A program made the position numbers and the translations under genes. DNA of 11,721 nucleotides from contig CAIXPV010000055.1 in assembly GCA_903921405.1 (NCBI GenBank), positions 1 to 11,721 on the forward strand, read 5' to 3'. The notes below the pieces were generated by a model, which was not told the origin of the DNA, ran no database searches, and worked only from the letters and a program-made list of their open reading frames with translations. Of this stretch, positions 6,973 through 11,721 are shown one piece after another. Source of the stretch: an uncultured Actinomycetes bacterium (GTDB lineage Bacteria > Actinomycetota > Actinomycetes > Nanopelagicales > Nanopelagicaceae). Numbering within the stretch: the first letter of the stretch is position 1; every line of letters begins with the position of its first letter.

Positions 6973-7940
6973 GCGCTCCAACCTCTCTCTTGGACAAAAC
7001 TCTCTGCCCCTGCATTCCAAGTCATTCGCAGGCGATTCTTCCACCAATTTAAACGTTCATTGGATACAGCCAACTTATTGAGTACGGAATTATCCGGCCT
7101 CACATCACTAACTGCAATCATTCCATTAATTATAGGAAGCTGTGCAACATCTACTGCCAAAAGAGAGCCAGTACCTAAGCCACATGCAAATTCAAGTGTT
7201 GGCAATGCACTTGCTAGCTTTAGGCCATAGGAAATTCCAACTGCACTCTCTAAAGCGCTAGAGACTACGACTGGCAGATTATGATGTTGAGCAATCTCAA
7301 TTGCGCGAGTGATGCCACCTAATGGTGCGACTTTAAGCATCACGATATCTACAGCTTCGCTTAAATCTAAAGCAAAAGGATCTTTAGCTTTTCGAATTAC
7401 TTCATCTCCAACAATTTTCACATGAGTGCGCTTTTTCAGTTCGCGCAACTCTTCAACTGTTGCACAAGGCTGTTCTGCGTATTCAATATCGCCCACGGTA
7501 TTTAGAAATGAAGCCGCTTCATCAACACTCCATAGACCATTCACATCGATTCTGATTTTTGCATCGGGCCTAAGAGATCGAATTATTCCTAACCGTTCCA
7601 TATCTTTAACGCGATCCCCACCGACTTTAACTTTGATTACCGTGCAACCAGGGTATGAATCTAAGAGGCCTTGAATATCCTGGGCGTTATCTAAAGCTGG
7701 CAGGGTTGCATTTACTGCGATTTCCTGGCGAAATCCTGGTGGAGCTGGCACAAATGCTGCTTCTATCGCACTGGTTAGCCACGGTACAGATTCGCTGTAG
7801 CTATATTCCAAGAATGGACAAAACTCACCCCAACCCATTGGTCCTTCGAAAAGGGCTACTTCACGCGATGTGACTGAACGAAAATCAGTCTTTGTTGCGA
7901 GTGCAACAACGCGCAAAGAACCCAGGATTGAATCAAGCAT
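6969..7940 (-). CDS. menC: o-Succinylbenzoate synthase (MenC)
   Basis: This enolase-superfamily enzyme dehydrates SHCHC to o-succinylbenzoate. It is 323 aa. The capping domain starts with LRVVALATKTDFRSVTSREV and GPMGWGEFCPF (33-43). The barrel carries the expected catalytic set: the KVKV pair K103 and K105 (K105 the likely base), metal ligands D132 (RIDVNG), E156 (YAEQP) and D179 (VGDE), and the second catalytic lysine K203 (MLKVAPLGG), then SSALES (227-232). All key residues are present, so it should be active. The KxK pair and AEQP motif separate OSBS from many other enolase-family members, although N-succinylamino-acid racemase activity cannot be excluded from sequence alone. The ATG at 7940 follows the menB stop by 3 bases with no clear Shine-Dalgarno; its stop overlaps the menD start. 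Confidence 0.95.
   Translation of the reverse strand: MLDSILGSLRVVALATKTDFRSVTSREVALFEGPMGWGEFCPFLEYSYSESVPWLTSAIEAAFVPAPPGFRQEIAVNATLPALDNAQDIQGLLDSYPGCTVIKVKVGGDRVKDMERLGIIRSLRPDAKIRIDVNGLWSVDEAASFLNTVGDIEYAEQPCATVEELRELKKRTHVKIVGDEVIRKAKDPFALDLSEAVDIVMLKVAPLGGITRAIEIAQHHNLPVVVSSALESAVGISYGLKLASALPTLEFACGLGTGSLLAVDVAQLPIINGMIAVSDVRPDNSVLNKLAVSNERLNWWKNRLRMTWNAGAESFVQERGWSA
6976..6987 (-). promoter_or_regulatory. Ribosome binding site deciding the menD start
   Basis: The minus strand reads GAGAGGTTGGAG, then CGC and the ATG at 6972. GAGAGG ends 9 bases from the ATG and GGAG 3 bases from it. No equivalent is apparent for the upstream ATG at 7047, so the ATGA-overlap start is preferred. Confidence 0.6.
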
Positions 7941-7943
7941 TAT

Positions 7944-8822
7944 TCATGGACGCTTTGGAAACTTTTCGAAATTAGGCTTACGTTTCTCTTTATAAGCATC
8001 GCGTCCTTCTTGTCCTTCTTCACTCATATAGAACAACAGCGTTGCATCACCGGCTAATTGTTGAATTCCCGCTTGACCATCATCTGCGGCATTAAGACTG
8101 GATTTAAGTAAACGAATTGCAAGTGGGGAGTTGCGTAACATTTCTCGACACCATGAAACAGTTTCAGCTTCTAGCTCTGCAATAGGAACTACGGTATTAA
8201 CAAGTCCCATTGCGAGCGCCTCTTGCGCATCATATTGACGCGTCATAAACCAAATCTCGCGAGCTTTTTTCTGACCAACGTGTGCAGCCAGTAACCCTGC
8301 GCCGTATCCTCCATCGAATGAACCAACCATTGGTCCGGTCTGACCGAACTTTGCATTATCTGCGGCAATAGTTAAATCGCACACAACATGCAAGACATGT
8401 CCCCCGCCAATTGCCCATCCCGCCACCATTGCAACAACTGGTTTTGGTGTTCGGCGGATTTGAATCTGTAAATCCAAAACATTTAGTCGACCGATTCCTT
8501 TTTTAGCTAACGAGTCTTCTCCTAGGTATCCATCATCTCCACGCACGCTGATGTCTCCACCAGAACAAAAAGCCTCGGTACCAGCGCCAGTTAAGATTAT
8601 GACGCCGACCTCTTCATTATCGCGAGCAAGTGAAAATGCCTCAATCAGCTCAATGATTGTTTGTGGCCGAAATGCATTGTGCACTGCTGGACGGTTGATT
8701 GTGATCTTTGCGATCGCATCACCTACTTGGTAATTAATATCAACAAAGCCTTCTCCCCCTGGGGCAGTAGTCCACTGTGGAAGCTCGCGGCTGCCAAAAT
8801 CGCGGTTGATCGGCTTGCTCAT
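7944..8822 (-). CDS. menB: 1,4-Dihydroxy-2-naphthoyl-CoA synthase (MenB)
   Basis: This crotonase-fold enzyme cyclises o-succinylbenzoyl-CoA to DHNA-CoA. It is 292 aa. Substrate-handling motifs are RPAVHNAFRPQT (44-55), the oxyanion segments CSGGD (86-90) and WAIGGGHVL (136-144), the active-site loop FGQTGPMVGSFDGGYG (159-174) with S168 and D170, and the C-terminal DAYKEKRKPNF (275-285) contributing Y277. Residue 163 is glycine (QTGP), which marks the type I class that uses bound bicarbonate as catalytic base; Mycobacterium tuberculosis MenB has an aspartate here (QTDA). The ATG at 8822 has GAGGAC just upstream. It is first in the menBCD operon and divergent from menE, whose product OSB-CoA is its substrate. 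Confidence 0.97.
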   Translation of the reverse strand: MSKPINRDFGSRELPQWTTAPGGEGFVDINYQVGDAIAKITINRPAVHNAFRPQTIIELIEAFSLARDNEEVGVIILTGAGTEAFCSGGDISVRGDDGYLGEDSLAKKGIGRLNVLDLQIQIRRTPKPVVAMVAGWAIGGGHVLHVVCDLTIAADNAKFGQTGPMVGSFDGGYGAGLLAAHVGQKKAREIWFMTRQYDAQEALAMGLVNTVVPIAELEAETVSWCREMLRNSPLAIRLLKSSLNAADDGQAGIQQLAGDATLLFYMSEEGQEGRDAYKEKRKPNFEKFPKRP

Positions 8823-8865
8823 ATGTCCTCATTTCAATCGTTGCTAGCGATAGCCTACGGCTGCA
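8823..8865. promoter_or_regulatory. Divergent menB/menE promoter region
   Basis: A 43-base gap holds both start regions. The segment TAGCCTA (8851-8857) can be read as a TANNNT -10 on each strand. On plus, TAGCCT ends 9 bases before the menE ATG, which would give a leaderless or near-leaderless message. On minus, TAGGCT would give a leader of about 22 bases containing the menB ribosome binding site GAGGAC (8825-8830). A weak -35-like GTGACT (8876-8881, minus) lies 18 bases from the minus -10. No operator palindrome is evident. The two promoters would compete for the same bases if both are real. Confidence 0.4.
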
Positions 8866-9942
8866 ATGGAGATGAAGTCACAACGAGAATTACTACGAGT
8901 CAGCCCTACGTGCGAACTCCCGGAATTAGCCGGGCTCATCACGTCGGCACTCGTAGGAACTGGCCCTGCCCTGCGTTTTGCCGATGGTGGCTCCGAAAGC
9001 TGTCCTTCCACTATCTGCGTAGTAATTGCAACCAGCGGCAGCTCTGGCCTGATCAAAGAAGTCGCCTATACCTCTGGCGCACTATTGGCTTCGGCACGTG
9101 CAGCTAACTCTTATCTGGGAGCCAGAATCGGAGCCAGATGGTCGCTCCTCCTACCTATTACACATATCGCTGGCGTTAATGTCGTTATTCGCTCGATGGA
9201 GCTCGGAACACTTCCAGTTGACCTGCGAGATTTTGATGGGGAATATCCAACTGTTGATTTCACATCTGTCGTACCTACTCAGCTTTTTAGAGCATTGAAC
9301 TCTGATCAGAGATTGCTACGACATCTTCAAAGCACACAGGCCGTTTTAGTCGGAGGCGCTGCGCTGTCACCATCACTGCGTCTTGAAGCAGAAAGCGCTG
9401 GCATTCGAATTGTAGAAACGTATGGAATGACTGAAACGTGTGGCGGATGTATTTATGATGGCACGCCACTTGATGGAGTTGAATTTGAAATTAATGAGCA
9501 AGGCATCATTGCAATTCGTGGATCAGTTTTAGCTAGCGGTTATTTAAATACTCCTAACCTCTTCAATCTTCATAATGGCTGGTTTACGACCAATGACCTT
9601 GGCCAGATCATCGATGGAAAGCTTCAGGTAAAGGGAAGAGCCGATGACGTAATTATTTCTGGCGGTGAAAACTTATCGTTGATGGCAGTTGAAGCTACGC
9701 TCTCGGTTCGCTTCCCTGATATCGAGTGTGCAGCTTTTGCAGTTGACGACCCGCATTGGGGGCAGGCATTACACCTTGCAATAGTTGGAAATATTAGTGA
9801 GATGGAGATCTCTCATTACTTAGCGGCAGCTTTAGGTGCATTTGCAAAACCAAAAGGTATTCACTTTGTAGAATCTCTTCCTCTGCTTGGTATTGGAAAA
9901 ATAGACCGCATGACACTGACAAGAATGGTTAACAATGAATAA
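8866..9942 (+). CDS. menE: o-Succinylbenzoate-CoA ligase (MenE), compact form
   Basis: This ANL-superfamily adenylating enzyme makes OSB-CoA from o-succinylbenzoate, ATP and CoA. At 358 aa it is much shorter than typical family members (450-500 aa), as in other actinobacterial MenE, having lost most of the N-terminal region before the P-loop. Core motifs remain in order: TSGSSGLIK (56-64), LLPITHIAG (95-103), YGMTETCGG (186-194), TTNDLG (241-246, with N where TGD is commoner but the aspartate kept), GRADDVIISGGENL (257-270) and GIGKIDR (342-348) with catalytic K345. The start is ATG 8866 or ATG 8872 (M-E-M-K); no Shine-Dalgarno precedes either. G+C falls from about 55% in the 5' 300 bases to about 42% further on by hand count. 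It overlaps menA by 8 bases. Confidence 0.94.
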   Translation: MEMKSQRELLRVSPTCELPELAGLITSALVGTGPALRFADGGSESCPSTICVVIATSGSSGLIKEVAYTSGALLASARAANSYLGARIGARWSLLLPITHIAGVNVVIRSMELGTLPVDLRDFDGEYPTVDFTSVVPTQLFRALNSDQRLLRHLQSTQAVLVGGAALSPSLRLEAESAGIRIVETYGMTETCGGCIYDGTPLDGVEFEINEQGIIAIRGSVLASGYLNTPNLFNLHNGWFTTNDLGQIIDGKLQVKGRADDVIISGGENLSLMAVEATLSVRFPDIECAAFAVDDPHWGQALHLAIVGNISEMEISHYLAAALGAFAKPKGIHFVESLPLLGIGKIDRMTLTRMVNNE

Positions 9943-10783
9943 ATGGATTCTCGGTGCTAGGCCGCGCACATTACCTGCAGCTATCGCCCCTGTCGTTGTT
10001 GCATCCGCGCTTGCCGGCCCAGATTTCAACTGGTTTCGCGCAGCTTTGGCGCTAAAGGTCGGCTTATGGCTACAAATCGCCGTTAACTATGCCAATGATT
10101 ACTCCGATGGTGTTAAAGGAAGTGACTCCAACCGTGTTGGACCAACACGCTTAGTTGCAAGCGGCTTAGCTAGCGCGCGTTCAGTAAAGATTGCAGCTTT
10201 TATCTCTTTTGCAATTGCATCAATTGCTGGATTATGGCTTGCGCTATTAACCTCTCCGCTTTTGATTGGTATCGGTCTGCTCTCGATTATCGCCGCATGG
10301 AACTACACGGGTGGCAAAAATCCTTATGGCTATAGCGGCCTAGGTGAGATTTCAGTTTTTATATTCTTTGGCCTTGTGGCCACAGTTGGTAGCTATTTTG
10401 TACAGACTGAAAAAATAACGTTAATGAGTTTTATCGTATCTATACCAATGGGCGCACTCGCGTGTGCGCTCCTATCAATAAATAACCTACGAGATCGTGC
10501 ACAAGATGAGTTAGTTGGAAAACGTACACTCGCAGTAAGAATGGGTGATGCAGCTGCCAGACGATTCTTTGTTGCATTACTCGTTCTGGCTCATACTGCT
10601 GCAGTTGCTACATTCAAACCTTTAGCATTGATGACTCTGGTGGTAGCACCCCTTACTTTTTCGCTAGCTCGGAAAGTCTTGAGTGGAGTAAGTGGCGCCC
10701 AACTCATTCCCTTGCTGGGTAGGACCGGCAAACTTCAACTTATCTTTGCCACGGTTTTTGCTCTGGCATTAGCGATACAATAA
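9935..10783 (+). CDS. menA: 1,4-Dihydroxy-2-naphthoate polyprenyltransferase (MenA)
   Basis: This UbiA-family integral membrane prenyltransferase joins DHNA to a polyprenyl diphosphate, forming demethylmenaquinone. It is 282 aa, largely hydrophobic, with about eight or nine helices. Both Mg-diphosphate motifs are present: NYANDYSDGVKGSD (51-64; D55, D58 and D64) and NNLRDRAQDELVGKRTLAVR (183-202; D187, D191). RPRTLPAA at 9-16 and the WNYTGGKNPYGYSGLGE loop (122-138) are typical MenA features that distinguish it from UbiA, COX10 and chlorophyll synthases. The ATG at 9935 lies inside menE and precedes its stop, so translation is probably coupled; an ATG at 9943 is out of frame. The small PLDc_N gene follows after 4 bases. 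Confidence 0.96.
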   Translation: MNKWILGARPRTLPAAIAPVVVASALAGPDFNWFRAALALKVGLWLQIAVNYANDYSDGVKGSDSNRVGPTRLVASGLASARSVKIAAFISFAIASIAGLWLALLTSPLLIGIGLLSIIAAWNYTGGKNPYGYSGLGEISVFIFFGLVATVGSYFVQTEKITLMSFIVSIPMGALACALLSINNLRDRAQDELVGKRTLAVRMGDAAARRFFVALLVLAHTAAVATFKPLALMTLVVAPLTFSLARKVLSGVSGAQLIPLLGRTGKLQLIFATVFALALAIQ

Positions 10784-10787
10784 AACC

Positions 10788-11045
10788 ATGTCACGCTTGC
10801 TGCCTCCCCTGCTAATAGTTGCTTTTAATATTTATACTTTGGTCGATTGTGCGCGTTCGGATGAAACCCAGATTCGTAACTTGCCAAAGTGGGCTTGGAT
10901 TTTAATTATTATTCTTACGCTAACCTTTGGATCAATTGCTTATTGGATTGCAGGTCGACCAAAGGGGCCGCGTTTAGGTGGACCAAAGCCAAAGCGACGT
11001 ATTTTGCCACCTGATGATGACCCAGATTTTCTTGGACGTCTCTAA
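10788..11045 (+). CDS. PLDc_N-domain small membrane protein, function unknown
   Basis: An 85-aa protein with two membrane helices (about residues 3-20 and 36-55) joined by a charged loop. The pattern YTLVDCARSDETQIRNLPKW (16-35) followed by WILIIILTLTFGSIAYWIAG and GRPK (56-59) matches the phospholipase D-like N-terminal (PLDc_N) family. The domain occurs alone here: there is no HKD motif, so it is not a nuclease or phospholipase. The cytoplasmic-looking tail is basic and proline-rich (GPKPKRRILPP) and ends in DDDPDFLGRL, an ending I recall from other actinobacterial members. It starts 4 bases after the menA stop without a Shine-Dalgarno, so it is likely co-translated with menA. Its stop overlaps the ccsB stop on the opposite strand. 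A role in menaquinone or cytochrome function is inferred only from position. Confidence 0.85.
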   Translation: MSRLLPPLLIVAFNIYTLVDCARSDETQIRNLPKWAWILIIILTLTFGSIAYWIAGRPKGPRLGGPKPKRRILPPDDDPDFLGRL

Positions 11046-11721
11046 AGCCCTGAGTACGTGTGTTTTCCAGTTCCCCAAATATTGACGTAGACATAGTTAA
11101 ATAGAAATGTTGAGCCAGCAAATAAGCACAGCCACGCTGCACGTCGACCGCGCCAACCAATAGTTACGCGAGCATGTAGATAGGCCGCATATGCAACCCA
11201 CGTAATGAAGGCCCACGTCTCTTTAGGATCCCAACCCCAGTAGCGTCCCCAGGCACTCTCGGCCCAGATAGCACCGGCAATAACTGCGAAGGTCCACAAC
11301 GGAAAGACGAAGGCAACTAATCGATAAGACAGCTGATCTAAATAATCGAGTGAGGGTAAACGTTGTGCCCAAGGGCTTCGTTCGCCCTTTGCCTCCATCG
11401 CATCTAAATATAAATATGCAGCGGCAACGGCATTAGCAAGTAAGAAAACTCCGCCAGAAACTATCGCTGCAGAGACGTGAATAACCAACCACGTTGATTT
11501 AAGCGCAGGGACAAGCGGAGCGCTTGGTCGATAGAGAACTGCGACTGCAGTACCTAATGTAAGCAGGACTGCTATCGAAACAAGAAGGCCTAACCATCGC
11601 AAATCATATTTACGTAGTGCTACTAAGTAGGCACCTGAAAAAGCCAGAGCTCCTGTAATTGAAAACTCGTACATGTTGCCCCAAGGAACTCGACCTGCAG
11701 AAATTCCTCGAGCTATAACTC
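11042..11721 (-). CDS. ccsB: Cytochrome c biogenesis protein CcsB (ResC/CcsA-type), 5' end outside window
   Basis: This is a polytopic membrane protein of the system II cytochrome c maturation machinery; with ResB it carries heme to apocytochrome c outside the membrane. About 226 codons are visible. The methionine at 11674 is probably internal: the frame continues upstream to the window edge without a stop as VIARGISAGRVPWGN then MYEF, and ARG..AGRVPWGNMYEF is a conserved stretch of CcsB, so the N-terminal part lies outside. The WWD heme-binding domain is present (WAESAWGRYWGWDPKETWA, followed by FITWVAYAAYLHAR). Conserved histidines occur in WLVIHVSAAIVSG and near the end in NIWGTGKHTYSGL. 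Around six helices are visible. It converges on the PLDc_N gene with a 4-base stop overlap. CcsA naming is also used for this family. Confidence 0.95.
   Translation of the reverse strand, partial: VIARGISAGRVPWGNMYEFSITGALAFSGAYLVALRKYDLRWLGLLVSIAVLLTLGTAVAVLYRPSAPLVPALKSTWLVIHVSAAIVSGGVFLLANAVAAAYLYLDAMEAKGERSPWAQRLPSLDYLDQLSYRLVAFVFPLWTFAVIAGAIWAESAWGRYWGWDPKETWAFITWVAYAAYLHARVTIGWRGRRAAWLCLFAGSTFLFNYVYVNIWGTGKHTYSGL

Noticed and set aside
6973..7047. 25-residue N-terminal extension of MenD from the upstream ATG at 7047
   Set aside because: It lies entirely inside menC, has no resemblance to MenD, and the ATG at 6972 has a ribosome binding site, an ATGA overlap and puts the ThDP glutamate at the usual position 55.
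8661..9107. 148-codon plus-strand open frame across the menB/menE start regions
   Set aside because: It is antisense to menB and in another frame of menE, has no recognisable domain, and both overlapped genes are well supported.
11042..11674. A complete 210-aa cytochrome biogenesis protein starting at 11674
   Set aside because: The frame is open to the window edge and the upstream residues (ARGISAGRVPWGN) are conserved CcsB sequence, so the gene is truncated by the window and not short.
1..11721. Signs of a mobile element, CRISPR array, defence island or structured RNA
   Set aside because: Nearly every base is covered by core respiratory genes in conserved context; I saw no transposase, integrase, direct-repeat array, tRNA-like fold or long spacer that could host one.

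Overview
The window is a gene-dense stretch of an actinobacterial genome devoted to the respiratory chain: complex I subunits, almost the whole menaquinone (vitamin K2) pathway, and a cytochrome c maturation protein. Actinobacterial ancestry is inferred from three things: the glycine-rich NuoC N-terminus, the compact MenE (about 358 aa), and the neighbourhood menA / PLDc_N protein / ccsB with menB, menC, menD, menE, menF and menG close by. G+C is only moderate (mid-40s percent in most sampled lines). Intergenic gaps are mostly a few bases or negative. This suggests a streamlined, low-GC actinobacterium such as the freshwater acI/Nanopelagicales type, but that placement is inference.

Layout. 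Positions 1-3376 (minus strand) hold nuoA-B-C-D-E in canonical order, read from right to left. nuoE runs off the left edge. A likely leaderless promoter sits just before nuoA. Positions 3417-4109 (minus) are menG, 40 bases upstream of nuoA on the same strand and clearly richer in G+C than its surroundings. Positions 4186-5406 (plus) are menF, divergent from menG. Positions 5398-8822 (minus) are a tight menB-menC-menD operon whose last gene overlaps the end of menF tail to tail. Positions 8866-10783 (plus) are menE and menA, divergent from menB and overlapping each other by 8 bases. Positions 10788-11045 (plus) are a small two-helix PLDc_N membrane protein. Positions 11042-11721 (minus) are ccsB, whose N-terminus lies beyond the right edge.

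How the genes work together. MenF converts chorismate to isochorismate and MenD makes SEPHCHC from it. MenC makes o-succinylbenzoate, MenE activates it to the CoA ester, and MenB closes the ring to DHNA-CoA. MenA prenylates DHNA and MenG methylates demethylmenaquinone to menaquinone. MenH (SHCHC synthase) and a DHNA-CoA thioesterase are not in the window. Menaquinone is the electron acceptor of complex I (Nuo) and the donor to the cytochrome c-containing branch that CcsB helps assemble, so the cluster covers the making, reduction and use of the quinone pool.

I see no mobile element, CRISPR array, tRNA, rRNA or defence system, and no stretch over 300 bases without a gene. This is core metabolism. 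The points worth a second look are the composition jump at menG, the bicarbonate-type MenB, the leaderless nuoA start, the tail-to-tail overlaps, and the uncharacterised PLDc_N protein linked to menA.
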